A DNA stretch of 64,000 nucleotides, taken from the NCBI GenBank assembly GCA_964036315.1, contig OZ038517.1, positions 55,112,788 to 55,176,787 of the forward strand, read 5' to 3'. The notes beneath the pieces are model-generated. The model had not been told where the DNA came from and searched no databases. It worked only from the letters and a program-made list of their open reading frames with translations. Both the position numbers and the translations under genes were made by a program. Shown piece by piece: positions 43,566 to 52,787 of this stretch (position 1 is the stretch's first letter; each line of letters starts with the position of its first letter). This DNA comes from Acanthosepion esculentum (lineage: Eukaryota; Mollusca; Cephalopoda; Sepiida; Sepiidae).

Positions 43566-43621
43566 CAGCACGGCTAATGCTAAACACTACGCCTAAGTTT
43601 TCCACTTATATGAGGTGGAGC

Positions 43622-43690
43622 CAGGGCCGGATTAAAAGCCATGCGGGCCCTCAGCACTTAAAAGATTTTAGTGAGCCTCCCCCCATACAT
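43622..43690. mobile_element. DNA-transposon terminal fragment (tentative)
   Basis: 'ccagggccggattaaaagcc' followed by 'atgcgggccctcagcac' resembles GGGCCGGATTAA-type ends of non-autonomous DNA elements. No partner end seen. Confidence 0.35.
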
Positions 43691-43777
43691 CTTCAAGTAT
43701 GCTAGCATGGAGTTTCGGTGAGTAGTGAAAATAAAGGATATTAACGTGCATTGTAAAAACGCTAGCTGGGAATAAAT

Positions 43778-43960
43778 ATGGAAAGAACTAAAGACACATC
43801 GATAGAGGCCGATCATCAGTTCCAATCCAGAACAATAATCAAGAAAGAATCAATCACAGTTGAGCAGCCACTGTCACATGAGCCTCAACCAGATTCTAAC
43901 ATAACTGTGACCAGAAGTGGTCGTGTCGTCAACAAACCAGAGTGTCACAAAATCGCATAA
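43778..43960 (+). pseudogene. LTR-retrotransposon pol C-terminal tail (tentative)
   Basis: A 60-residue open frame ending ITVTRSGRVVNKPECHKIA. The TRSGR(V/I)---P motif is typical of the extreme C-terminus of gypsy-type integrases. The rest of the frame is low-complexity and not diagnostic. No RT, RNase H or integrase core is in the window. Confidence 0.5.
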
Positions 43961-44690
43961 ACATATTCGCTAGAATAATGCCAAACGAACAAGTTAGCCT
44001 ACCCCTGTTCACACAAATTAAACCCCATTAAGTTAATTAGTAATATTAACTTTTTCAAGAGTGCAAATGTGATAAATTAAGTAAATACAAACCTCATTAC
44101 GTACACTATTTACATTGTTCGGACTATCATCCTCATTTTTATTACAACGTTTCGTCCGTTATACGCTCCGGCCTTCTTCAGGTGGTTGGAATGTCGAACT
44201 GAACCCTTTATTTCGCTCACTTGTGTAGACTGTTCTAGTTTCACGTGCCATGTTTAATGGATGTCAGTTATCAGTTATCTCCTGTTAATTCCCTTCTCCA
44301 AGTTCTCCACCGCATTAGCTAAGTATTGAACTCCCACTCTTTGGGTCCTGTCACTGGATCTAACTAACGCCTTTTTCCACTGTGACATGTGTCCTTGAGG
44401 ACATCTGTGTATGAATTTCTAGGTATTATAAACCTAATGTTTTCAGCAACCATTTGTTACCATTAATCATATTGCAATTTTTCTGTTTTTTACCAGAGCT
44501 CATATTGCAATTTTTGTTGTTATTATTGCTTTTCTCTGGCACATAATACCTCGTCTCAGAAATATAGACAGATACTGAAACCTCATTATCTCCCTTAGCT
44601 CATTCCCCTATTAAACAAGCAAAATGTCAATAAAGTTTTGTTGCAGGTCAGTTGTCTCCCCTTTCATAATGGCGCCCGTTGATTTAAATG
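43961..44690 (+). repeat. Candidate LTR with primer-binding-like site
   Basis: After the pol-like tail come about 700 bp without genes. Near its end are 'caataaagttttgttgcagg' (a polyadenylation-like signal) and 'cataatggcgcccgttg' at 44669-44685. TGGCGCCCG is the usual start of a tRNA-Lys-type primer-binding site. No second LTR copy is in the window, so boundaries are not proven. The 44.1-kb hammerhead-like repeat lies inside this stretch. Confidence 0.35.
44141..44188 (-). ncRNA. Hammerhead-like motif lacking stem III
   Basis: Minus strand: CCAC before CTGAAGA, a stem II of GGCCG/CGGAC with one mismatch and a 10-nt loop, then GAAA. The sequence after GAAA (CGTTGTAATAAAA) forms no stem III and has no matching stem I strand. 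A relic. Confidence 0.45.
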
Positions 44691-44814
44691 TTAATCGTGT
44701 TTGACTTATTTCTTTAGACGTGTACGACAACATCATATCATTACTATTTCTGTGGTGCCTCCTTCTCTTGATGCTCTAAGCACGTTCTTATTTTTCTTAA
44801 TAGTTAATCCAGCC

Positions 44815-45430
44815 CTAGGTGCAGCGACTATGTCAAGGAAAATTGGTTCACAGTGCCGTGCCAGAAACGTTTTTTATTCGACATAATCCACCTTGAACAT
44901 TTATAAATATATCATTCATCCCTACATTGAATATTTCTGCGATATGAGGTCTGGTACTCCTGCTATATATCGCGTGATTCTTGACAAAATTCAAAGAAGG
45001 GGTTTGCAATGTCATCGATCCTGACCTGGCATCTCGGCTTCAGTCATTTTCTCAACGACATGACGTGGCTTCCCTTGTTCTGAAGAACTTTTTTCGATGG
45101 TGCTTCGACTACATGAATTTAACCGTACTACTAAATTGGCAATTAGGTCTCCCCGTTTTACTGTTGAATTCGCTAGTTGCAACCGCCACTTCTACTAACA
45201 GTTTATTTTCTCTCACGTCCCCCACCTGTGGAATTCCCTTCCAATTCCTCGCATCCCTGCCACTTACAATCTTCAACAATTTAAGTTCAGTCGCCATCTG
45301 TTGTCTTTCTGATTCTTGTTCTTTTATTCTCCTTTCTCGTTCATCGTCACTAAAGTACTCTCATCCTCTTTCATTTCCTATAACTACTTGCGTCTTAGCG
45401 ACATTATCGCCTTGCTTGTGGTATATTGAA
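44815..45430 (+). pseudogene. Jockey-like LINE, C-terminal remnant
   Basis: LNIYKYIIHPYIEYFCDM, ILDKIQRR (then a frameshift) and CNVIDPDLASRLQSFSQRHD, continuing to the usual 3' end 'gacattatcgccttgcttgtgg'. The 178-codon open frame from 44981 is mostly out of the ancestral frame after VASL. Confidence 0.75.
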
Positions 45431-46439
45431 TGCAAGGAGGAAGTTTCACTTGCACAGCTTTTTTTTCCAAGAACTGCTTCTTTGTGGAACAGATTCCAGC
45501 GTAAATGCTTTTTTTAACAATCTTAACCTCTGTAAATCAAAGGTCATTGGTTATCTATCCTCCTTATCCTCATAATTTTCATATCCTACCATCTTTCATT
45601 CGTAACGCACACTTAATTTATTGTAATCATTTCAATAGTGATTCTCTATATTGAGAGGATCTCGAGTCTAAAATTGGGTGAACTTAAACTAAAATATATT
45701 TTTGTGAGAAAAACTAAGTATAAACAGAAAATAAGAATCATTACCAGAAGAGGCCGTCGAAGAATTCAAAGAAACCATAAATTGAAACAACGGAGAAAAA
45801 AATCGATGCTAATTTCCAAGAAGGTTTCCACGTGACCGACGCTTGATAAAGAAAATATGGCGAGAATGATCTTTTTTCAGTGAGCCGGGGAAAAAGAACA
45901 CATAAAAAAGAATATAGTCAAAATGTATCAAGTTGTTTACTCAACTGGAACAAAAAAGTGATTTAGATATAAAAAAAAATAAGAAATAAGAATAAATTTA
46001 TTCGATTTCTTAATAAAATGAAAAAAAACTATTTTCCCTTTTTTTTTTTCATATTTATCCGAACAAAGCCAAAACTTGAAAAGGCATATGACATACATCG
46101 ATTTTGCAACTTTCTACCGACCTTAGTTTTTTCTTGTAGTAAGTATCAATACTTTCGAAAGGTAGCTGGCGATTATTTTAAACATAAATTTTAAATATTC
46201 ACATTGCTCTAAAATAGCTTTTTTTTTCTTCTATTTAGTGTCAACGAAACAGATGAGGATGATGCAAATATTTCCAGAGTCACATTTTATACAACGTTAG
46301 AAAAATCTCAGGAATGTAGTTTTTATCCGTTCCCTAATACGTCCGGACTGTATTAGTTATTTAGCCGAAATACAGTCAAATTAAGTTATTGTTGCACCGG
46401 CAATATGGGCTACATCCTAAAAAGAATGAATAGCAAAAA
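45431..46439. other. No gene recognised
   Basis: AT-rich sequence with A/T homopolymers near 45970-46050. No recognised element. Confidence 0.4.
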
Positions 46440-46895
46440 TTTAAAGTTCAAAAATGAGATAAAAGGTAAAATATGGTCTTATGTAATTGCAAGAAAACAG
46501 ATAACTGTCCTTTAAATGGATTTAAATGGAACGGTTTGTATATTGTGCCGAAATGGAAGGTGAAAATAGTAGCACAAAAAATACATCGGTTGCACTGAGG
46601 GCGAGTTCAAGAAGAGATGGTATAATCATATCTCATCATTTAGAATCTCGGAACGTAGCTACGATGGGAGCTTTAGGGAGAGGCATAACATAAGACCAAA
46701 CATTAAATGGAGTATCTTACGACATCTAAACACTAATATAATAATCGGGAATACGTGTAAGATATGCCAATAAGAGAAACTAGCTATAGCCACGAATAAC
46801 GAGAACACTGAATTATTGAACGGTAGTTCAGATATCATGGCCCGGTGTAGACACGTTAAGAAGCTCAGTTTGGGGTTATTTGAGCTCGGATAAAG
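46440..46895 (+). pseudogene. Penelope-like element, GIY-YIG endonuclease remnant
   Basis: NCPLNG (zinc-binding segment before the nuclease) near 46505, then KYIGCTEGEFKKRWYNHISSF (the GIY-YIG-type start with its conserved Arg) at about 46577-46640. Next come NIKWSIL, GNTCKICQ-EKLAIATNN and LNGSSDIMARCRHVKKLSLG to about 46885. Only scattered stops interrupt one reading frame after 46577. This architecture is typical of PLEs or related retroelements. No RT is adjacent, so the copy is 5' truncated. A (TA)n tract and end motif follow at 47.1 kb. Confidence 0.78.
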
Positions 46896-46993
46896 TGGGA
46901 ATTTTTTTTGCTACATCTCCCCCCATTGCTTCCCGGTTTCGAACGAAAGTACTTAAGTTGTTGAGGCTCCATTTGATTGATTTGCTGAACAAA

Positions 46994-47030
46994 CCACCTG
47001 AGGGGACTTTAGTGGTCGAAACCGCAGTAG
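46994..47030 (+). ncRNA. Hammerhead-like motif downstream of PLE frame
   Basis: CCAC, CTGAGGG (last core A changed), stem II GAC/GTC, GAAA, then CCGCAGTAGTG. It is located 100 bp after the GIY-YIG frame and before the (TA)n tract, as expected for a PLE 3' ribozyme, but the core and stem III are eroded. Confidence 0.4.
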
Positions 47031-47099
47031 TGTTCTGGTCAATATTCATATATTTTTAAAAACATTTTTCTAAAACATTAAACAGATCTGCAAATCCGG

Positions 47100-47163
47100 T
47101 CTTCCAACTTGATACTGAGCACTTTTAATCCGTACGATTTTTTAATCCGTACAATCTTTTCAC

Positions 47164-47168
<5 letters not shown>
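47100..47168 (+). repeat. PLE-type 3' end motif
   Basis: 'ttgatactgagcacttttaatcc' directly precedes the (TA)n tract and lies in sense orientation downstream of the GIY-YIG remnant. This ties the recurrent motif to a PLE 3' terminus. Confidence 0.55.

Positions 47169-47224
<56 letters not shown>
47169..47224. repeat. (TA)n tract
   Basis: Bracket between the PLE 3' end and the hairpin at 47225. Confidence 0.95.
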
Positions 47225-47228
<4 letters not shown>

Positions 47229-47346
47229 GAACATAGAATTCAACATTTAGAGGCGACAGTTTGCTAGATGCAATCGTAAGGCGTGACGATTGCATCTAGT
47301 TTGAAACAGACTGTCGCTGCTAAGTCTTGAATTCTATGTTCACTTT
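47225..47346. repeat. (TA)n-bracketed hairpin, about 55-bp arms
   Basis: Arms 47225-47278 and 47286-47346 are inverted copies ('aaagtgaacatagaattcaa', 'agatgcaatcgt'), with a loop of about 7 bp. The right arm contains GAAACAGACTGTC, identical in form to the 3' half of a hammerhead, but no CUGANGA precedes it. Confidence 0.9.
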
Positions 47347-47415
47347 TATATTTACACACTGATATTGAGCACTTTATCCCATAACTATACCACATCTTAA
47401 GACTATATTTCTTTA
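47347..47415 (+). repeat. PLE-type 3' end motif
   Basis: 'actgatattgagcactttatcc' and 'ataactataccacatcttaag' then (TA)n. The cleanest copy of the motif. Confidence 0.6.
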
Positions 47416-47445
47416 TATATATATATAAATTTTTTTTTCAAGAAA

Positions 47446-47620
47446 TGTTTGAATAAATAATTTAGACAAGTTCTGTCTACTTATTTTCAAATGGATTCTT
47501 TCATATTCATGGACAAATTTTTGTTGTATTAATCATGACACCAAAAAGCTTGTCCGAGAATATGGAGGAATCCAATTGAAAATAAGTAGACAGAACTTGT
47601 CTAAATTATTCAATGAAACA
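47446..47620. repeat. (TA)n-bracketed hairpin, about 70-bp arms
   Basis: Arms 47446-47516 and 47549-47620 are inverted copies ('ttagacaagttctgtctact'). TA tracts lie at 47416 and 47656. The ends 'cattgaa'/'ttgaataa' resemble the 6.7-kb family. Confidence 0.9.
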
Positions 47621-47654
47621 TGTCTCAATGAAAACATGTTGCAAAAATATACGC

Positions 47655-47655
<1 letters not shown>

Positions 47656-47712
<57 letters not shown>
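47656..47712. repeat. (TA)n tract
   Basis: Right bracket of the 47.45-kb hairpin and left bracket of the next module. Confidence 0.95.
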
Positions 47713-47717
<5 letters not shown>

Positions 47718-48297
47718 GTGCATCTGGGCAGCAATTCCTCTTTTATACAAGTTTCATTAAAGACGGTTGACATGCTAATGCGATTAAACTTTTTATATAA
47801 TTTTTCTTGTGTTTGTATAAATGTTTTCTTTTTTGGACACAGAGCTTGTAGAAATTGTCCAAATGTTCTGCATAGCCAAGTGTTTCCGGTTATTCCTTTA
47901 GGCATTATCAAGGATGATTTTTATTTTCATTTTAACTGAATGTATGGGTGTTATGTATGAATCTACAGCTATAGGTATGTTTTATATTCTAAACACGGTC
48001 AGCACATTGTGGCCGTGTTCTTATCTGATGTTATTGCGTGTTGGCCTTTTATTATTATTATTATTAGAATCTCTATTATTTTTATTATTAGTGCCTCTAT
48101 TATTTTTAGTCTTTTTAAAAATCTGGATGAGGCTATTACTCTTGTATTTTCTGCAACCCCATCCGCAACATACTTGTAGAAAATACAACCTCATCCACAT
48201 GAAAAAATGGCTGAAAATAATAGCAGCACTAATAATAAGAACTAATAATAAGAAAGAAAAAGCCAACACTGAATAACATCACTCGTCTTTAACGAAA

Positions 48298-48301
<4 letters not shown>
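47713..48301. repeat. (TA)n-bracketed module with large inverted repeat
   Basis: The head 'gcagcaattcctcttttata' and 'tttcattaaagacggttgac' match the 36.84-kb palindrome head. The inverted repeat 48027-48155 / 48172-48278 includes 'gtgttggccttttatta' and its complement and 'gtattttctgcaa'/'ttgtagaaaatac'. Confidence 0.8.
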
Positions 48302-48356
<55 letters not shown>

Positions 48357-48370
48357 GTGTGTGTGTGTGT
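48302..48370. repeat. (TA)n(TG)n tract
   Basis: TA block then a short TG block. Confidence 0.95.
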
Positions 48371-48540
48371 GTGAATGACTGTGAGTGTGTGAGTGAGTGT
48401 GTGTGATTGAATAAATTATAGACCTTATGTCTGCTAAATTTTAACAAAATCCGTTTTTACTCACGAATAATCTTCCGTGTATTGATATTAAAGGATGAGA
48501 AAAAATGTGCTATAGCTGTTTAAATTTTCTTCTATTTTCA

Positions 48541-48585
48541 TTTCCCAAATACTTTCGATCTTCTTCCAATGTCATATGCAGGAGT
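48541..48585 (-). ncRNA. Hammerhead-like motif, degenerate
   Basis: Minus strand: CTGCATATGA, then GGAAGAAGATC, GAAA and GTATTTGGG. Related to 24681-24724. It sits 3' of the minus-strand PLE frame at 48813-49185, between it and a (TA)n tract, as expected for a PLE 3' region. Confidence 0.35.
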
Positions 48586-48812
48586 GCAAGTAATACAAAA
48601 CTATAGGTTGTTCATTAATATAAATATTTATACAAAGTTGTGTGTCGTTATCCACTACCGTATTTTTTCATTATGCTTTTAAATGCAAAACGGTTTACAA
48701 TGTGCTGAGCGTTCATTAGAACGTGAAAAAATTATCCATTATGGAATGTTTTCTCTCTAGATTATAATGTCATGGTCACGCGCGCATCAAAGCGTGAAAA
48801 AAAACTGTTCCT

Positions 48813-49185
48813 TTACAGACATTTCAGAACATTACTGCAGTGTTTGTAGTTGATTCTGTTCAGTGCCAGCTTTAATTTTTTAATATAAATTGCTTCTAGT
48901 ATCTGTAATCTAATTTTGTTGTTTTCATTACTAATCGACAACACAACTATCCTATAGATGTGTTGTCGATTAGTAATTTTTTATATTGTGAATGTGGGCA
49001 GCAATGTTGTTGTAGATGTCTCGCAATGGACGTGTGTAATGTAAGCCTTCTTCTTAATGTATTTGTCGTATACCCAACATATATATTTGTTTTTTTTGTT
49101 CGTCGGAGATACATTCTCCCAAGGAACATTTAAATTGGTATATAAAGATGGTTTTACGTAATATATCAGTTAGTGGGGAGGAGTT
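48813..49185 (-). pseudogene. Penelope-like element, GIY-YIG endonuclease C-terminus
   Basis: Minus-strand text IYVGYTTNTLRRRLTLHTSI (GIY-YIG-type motif with conserved Arg residues) at about 49095-49035, then YKKLLIDNTSI. After a 2-nt frameshift near 48948 it continues with VVLSISNENNKIRLQILEAI and YIKKLKLALNRI, and a stop at 48813. The E of ILEAI is the usual catalytic Glu of GIY-YIG nucleases. 5' truncated. Confidence 0.78.
48928..48977. repeat. Short palindrome at the PLE frameshift
   Basis: 'attactaatcgacaacaca' and its exact reverse complement with a 12-nt spacer. It lies exactly where the PLE frame shifts, so a small template-switch event could explain both. Confidence 0.85.
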
Positions 49186-49527
49186 ATTGTGAATAATTAA
49201 ATTGGTTGTATTGTATTTTTGAAAATATATGATTAATTTTATTTTTTTAGTAGAATTCTTGGAAGATATGTTAGTATAAATGAGATTCTTTATAACTTTT
49301 TCATCCTGTTTGTAGTTAACATGAATCTGGTTACAATATAGTAGTTTGATATATTTAGTGTCCTTTGGGGAAGTACTATATTCTATTTGACGTGTGTTGA
49401 GGTTTTTTTTTATATATCGTCTTATGTGTTCATATGGTTTGGGAAGTCATTATTCATGAGAGTCTGCTTAATATTTTTAGTTCATTGTAGACATGCCTAA
49501 AAGAGAATTTCTGCCTAAACACCCCCC

Positions 49528-49529
<2 letters not shown>

Positions 49530-49562
<33 letters not shown>
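49530..49562. repeat. (TA)n tract
   Basis: Left bracket of the 49.6-kb module. Confidence 0.92.
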
Positions 49563-49566
<4 letters not shown>

Positions 49567-49582
49567 TTTTTTTTAAATATTT

Positions 49583-49622
49583 GTCTCTAAGACTCTTTCA
49601 TCCAACATCTCATCAGGAGTAA
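49583..49622 (-). ncRNA. Hammerhead-like motif with canonical CUGAUGA
   Basis: Minus strand: CTCCTGATGA, GATGTTGGAT (only an AT/AT stem II), GAAA, AGA-G-TCT as a minimal stem III, then TTAGAG. The CTC/GAG stem I requires one unpaired A. Core intact, helices weak. Confidence 0.45.
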
Positions 49623-49691
49623 ATCGTTGGCAATAAATTATACGAAAGAACAGTAACAAAAAAAAAATGAAGAGCAAAAAACAAGGGGGAA

Positions 49692-49698
<7 letters not shown>

Positions 49699-49761
<63 letters not shown>
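49699..49761. repeat. (TA)n tract
   Basis: Right bracket of the 49.6-kb module. Confidence 0.95.
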
Positions 49762-49765
<4 letters not shown>

Positions 49766-50139
49766 GTGAAGGGGAAATCTCGTGTACATACAATTAGCGG
49801 AGAAAGTAAGGTCCAAGTATCGGACAAGGGCAATGGCGTAGCTTTACACCCAAACTAGATGTGAGTAATTAACGAAGTCTGAAGTTGATTGATTAATATA
49901 CTGATAAGTAATGAATATTCATGTTTCATGCTATTATTTTACTGGCACATTATGTTGTTTACAAGGCTCAGGAAAAATTCCGATCTGAAGAAATTAAAAT
50001 TCATTGTTAAACTGACTTGGTGTTCATTAACTTTTGATTAACTTGCTGCTAGTTTATCGCCAGGTTAGACGATAGATAATATACCCTATCCCTTGTTCTA
50101 TTCTAAGTGGAATTATTTACCACATAGTGCTTAGCTTTT
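49762..50139. other. No feature recognised
   Basis: AT-rich sequence without recognised elements. Confidence 0.4.
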
Positions 50140-50412
50140 GTGGCCTTTTGTAGAAAATTATGGTCATTCAGATATTCAATTTACACAAAGGAGAAACCAT
50201 TACTATGTGTATCTGTAAAAACAAACAATTTTTATACTCGGACTGACGGTATGTCTATGAGGAGGTCACTCGGCCCTTTCTATTCAAACGTTTATATGGC
50301 CAACTTAGAAAACAAAATATTCAATGAAATAAATAAACCCACCCTTTATAGCACATACAGTAATGACACCTTCAAACAAACCAAATTTGTTAATGACATT
50401 ATAGAGCCTTAA
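50140..50412 (+). pseudogene. Penelope-like element, RT fragment
   Basis: Text NFYTRTDGMSMRRSLGPFYS then NVYMANLENKIFNEINKPTL and YSTYSNDTF. This aligns by motif with the PLE reverse transcriptase palm (Y-Q-DGVAMGSPLGP----NVYM--LE, then the Y-DD catalytic box). The catalytic box reads YSND, so one Asp is lost. The rest of the RT is absent. Confidence 0.78.
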
Positions 50413-50458
50413 AAGAAAATTCAGTATAAAAAGACATTAGAAAACATTACCAACAATA

Positions 50459-50541
50459 CATTTTCATAGGAAATAATACATTTTCATAGGAAATAATACA
50501 TTTTCATAGGAAATAATACATTTTCATAGGAAATAAAAAAA
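50459..50541. repeat. 20-bp tandem repeat, four copies
   Basis: 'acattttcataggaaataat' repeated four times. Confidence 0.95.
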
Positions 50542-50544
50542 TTA

Positions 50545-51030
50545 CCAGCAATACATTGATGGGAAAAGATATACCAAAATTCTCACGAAAATTAAATTTC
50601 AGCATTAAATGACACATAAGAAGTTGATAAACAAATAAAACAAAGCAAACCCTTTTGTTTTCAATCTCTCTTGTGCGTATCAAATTTTCCAAACCCTCTT
50701 TCCTCATTGTGCGTCCTAGAAATGTATCTGCTTGTTCCTGATATTAATTATAAATGTCTTTTTTGTTTCTATTTTCTGTAAAACTTGCTCACATGTTTGG
50801 TCCATGGTATTCTCAGCATCCTTCTGTAGTACTATTTTTCTGTTGCTTCGAGTCTCTTCTTCATTTGTTATATAGGAGGACTGATATTGCATAACAGTTT
50901 AATACTCTTTTTTGTTTCTAACGATTTTTGTTTCTGAATATATTGCTTAGATTTTGGAAGTCACCTTCAGCTATATCAATGCGTCCTCGGATTTCTGTCT
51001 TTTGAAAGTCACTTTCAATTTAAAACTTTT
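50545..51030 (-). pseudogene. LINE family L, RT C-terminal remnant
   Basis: Minus-strand text in several frames: EIRGRIDIAEGDFQNLSN, KKRVLNCYAISVLLYNK, KRLEATEK, YRRMLRIPWTKHVS and MRKEGLENLIRTREIENK. It covers a part (NCYAISVLLYNK) that is missing in the 2.4-kb copy. Confidence 0.78.
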
Positions 51031-51780
51031 TAAATAGAGCCATAAAGAATTTTCCCTCTTTATATATTAGAAATTATTTCGAATTCCTTGTGGAATCTAA
51101 TCCCTGACTCATACCTTCCATTTTCAGAGTTTTTTGGACAGGTATCTGATAGCAATTCTAATTTATTGTCGAATGTTATTCTTCAGTTCCTGGAATTGTT
51201 GGTGTTTGTTTACGTAAACTCTTCAACTTCAAAGGAATTGGAAACGGTCAAATCTGTTTTATGCGAAATTAATCTTCCAAAAAGAAGCTCCATTTTTATT
51301 CTTATAGTATTCTGAAACTATATGTCGTGTTTGTAGGACGTCGAAATTTCAATGGCATAACGGTGTCGCTCTGTAAATGGAATATAACTTTTGGCCCACT
51401 GTGTATAATAACTTAAATACGAGAGAGTTGAATTATCCTACGACTATTAAATTCCGTGACAAATTTTCCGATAGCGCTATAATATAACGGATCTTCTATG
51501 TTAATTACCCCAAATATTGCAAATATTAATTCTCCCCCAGAAATGATAAATTTTAAATCAAAGTTTTTTTTTTGTTGTTTTTTTTTTTTAAATCTTTGTC
51601 ACACTTTTGAAGTCGCCCACCTTTGGGGCAATCGCAAAGGTCAACCCAAACGGAATGCGATAGAAGGGCCTCGATATGGGAGAATTTAGTAAATTTAATT
51701 TTGGAGTAAATTAATATTTTGAGGGGAATTAACAGAAAAGATTCATGGCAACAAAGACGAAGAAAGTTCGAATAATCTCT
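51031..51780. other. No gene recognised
   Basis: Unique-looking AT-rich sequence with T homopolymers near 51566-51590. Confidence 0.4.
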
Positions 51781-51797
51781 CCCGCTCTCTCTCTCTC

Positions 51798-51802
<5 letters not shown>

Positions 51803-51878
<76 letters not shown>
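51803..51878. repeat. (TA)n tract, about 76 bp
   Basis: Left bracket of the PLE/hammerhead module. Confidence 0.95.
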
Positions 51879-51881
<3 letters not shown>

Positions 51882-51976
51882 ATATTTTTGTAGGTACAAA
51901 ATTTTATAACAGAAATGAAGGTGTTAAGCTTAATATTACTAGACATATTAAAATACAAAGCAAAGAATAAAAAGGG

Positions 51977-52011
51977 GAAGCAACCGGTTTCGCTCCCGCT
52001 CTTCAGGCTTC
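51977..52011 (-). ncRNA. Hammerhead ribozyme, minimal, left arm
   Basis: Mirror image of 52361-52395: GAAGC, CTGAAGA, GCGGGAGC, GAAA, CCGGTT, GCTTC on the minus strand. The sequence is identical across all functional parts. Confidence 0.68.
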
Positions 52012-52034
52012 TACGGGAGATTTTTTTTCCTACA

Positions 52035-52283
52035 AAAATCAGGAACCATACCCTGCAGTCTGATGGACTCGTCCCGAACGCCTACAGTTCAGTCATTTGT
52101 GAGCATCTATTAAAGAACAGAAGGTGCGCGGCTAAATTCAGTGTGGATTGGTTCACCGTGTTGTCCCGTTCACACTCTTCATTTCACCTAAAGGTGCTGG
52201 AGTCAATTTACATCGGGTCCCGCAGGCCCTCCCTGTGTAAACAGCGTGAGTGTTTGTTGGGGCTCGCTGTCATTTGCCTCTAG
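52035..52283 (+). pseudogene. PLE GIY-YIG endonuclease C-terminal fragment
   Basis: Open text YSSVICEHLLKNRRCAAKFS, VDWFTVLSRSHSSFHLKVLE, SIYIGSRRPSLCKQRECLLG, stop at about 52283. The blocks S-I-EHL--N--C, F-VLSR--S-FHLKVLES-YI and RP-LCKQ are typical of the C-terminal part of PLE endonucleases, with the catalytic Glu in VLES. The upstream nuclease and RT are missing. The frame enters from the left inverted arm at 51915, which is not coding by origin. Confidence 0.8.
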
Positions 52284-52360
52284 CTCCCTTTTTTTTCTCC
52301 TCATACTCATTTCCTTTTCATTGCATATTCTGTTTTTTAATGACATTAAAATCTCCCGTA

Positions 52361-52395
52361 GAAGCCTGAAGAGCGGGAGCGAAACCGGTTGCTTC
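52361..52395 (+). ncRNA. Hammerhead ribozyme, minimal, right arm
   Basis: Stem I GAAGC (52361-52365) pairs fully with GCTTC (52391-52395). Core CTGAAGA (52366-52372), stem II GC/GC with a GGGA loop, GAAA (52381-52384), stem III ACC/GGT without a loop, GUU cleavage triplet ending at 52390. The loopless stem III means a monomer could not fold well; a dimer could. That is known for minimal type I hammerheads of PLEs and retrozymes. Confidence 0.7.
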
Positions 52396-52459
52396 CTCTT
52401 TTTATTCTTTGCTTTAGTATTTTAATATCTCTAGTAATATTAAGCTTAACACCTTCATT

Positions 52460-52463
<4 letters not shown>

Positions 52464-52536
<73 letters not shown>
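52464..52536. repeat. (TA)n(TG)n tract
   Basis: Right bracket of the PLE/hammerhead module. Confidence 0.95.
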
Positions 52537-52539
<3 letters not shown>

Positions 52540-52562
52540 TTGTGTGTGTGTGTCTGTGTATA

Positions 52563-52787
52563 CAGGGTGACAATAAAGTCACTATAGTTACTAATAATAA
52601 AAATGGAAAGCATTGAAGCAGATAGCTTGCAGTTCGAACAGTATCAATTGTTTACCATAGCATTTTATAGTTATTAACCAAAATTAACCAGAACCATTTG
52701 AATAATAAATTTCTGTACTGTTGATCAATTGATTTGTCTTAATTATTATTATAAGTAACTGTATAGTGGCTTTATTTTTATTCTTTG
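52563..52787. mobile_element. Tc1/mariner-type MITE (tentative)
   Basis: The left end CAGGGTGACAATAAAGTCAC and the right end (reverse complement CAAAGAATAAAAATAAAGCC) share AATAAAG-CACTATA and GTTAC. TA on both sides. About 225 bp, no coding. Confidence 0.5.

Larger units (their letters stand above)
51913..52465 (+). mobile_element. (TA)n-bracketed PLE 3' module with inverted hammerhead arms
   Basis: Arms 51913-52030 and 52347-52465 are inverted copies about 118 bp long ('atgaaggtgttaagcttaat', 'gaagcaaccggtttcgctcc'). Between them is the C-terminus of a GIY-YIG endonuclease in plus orientation. Each arm carries a hammerhead motif, one per strand. TA tracts flank both sides. This is the clearest link between the bracketed hairpins and PLEs. 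Confidence 0.85.

Noticed and set aside
45638..45835. Basic 65-codon frame ending near 45835
   Set aside because: Low-complexity Lys/Arg text without motif.
47286..47346. Hammerhead at the right arm of the 47.2-kb hairpin (GAAACAGACTGTC)
   Set aside because: The 3' half fits, but no CUGANGA or stem II precedes it. Kept only as a note in the hairpin entry.
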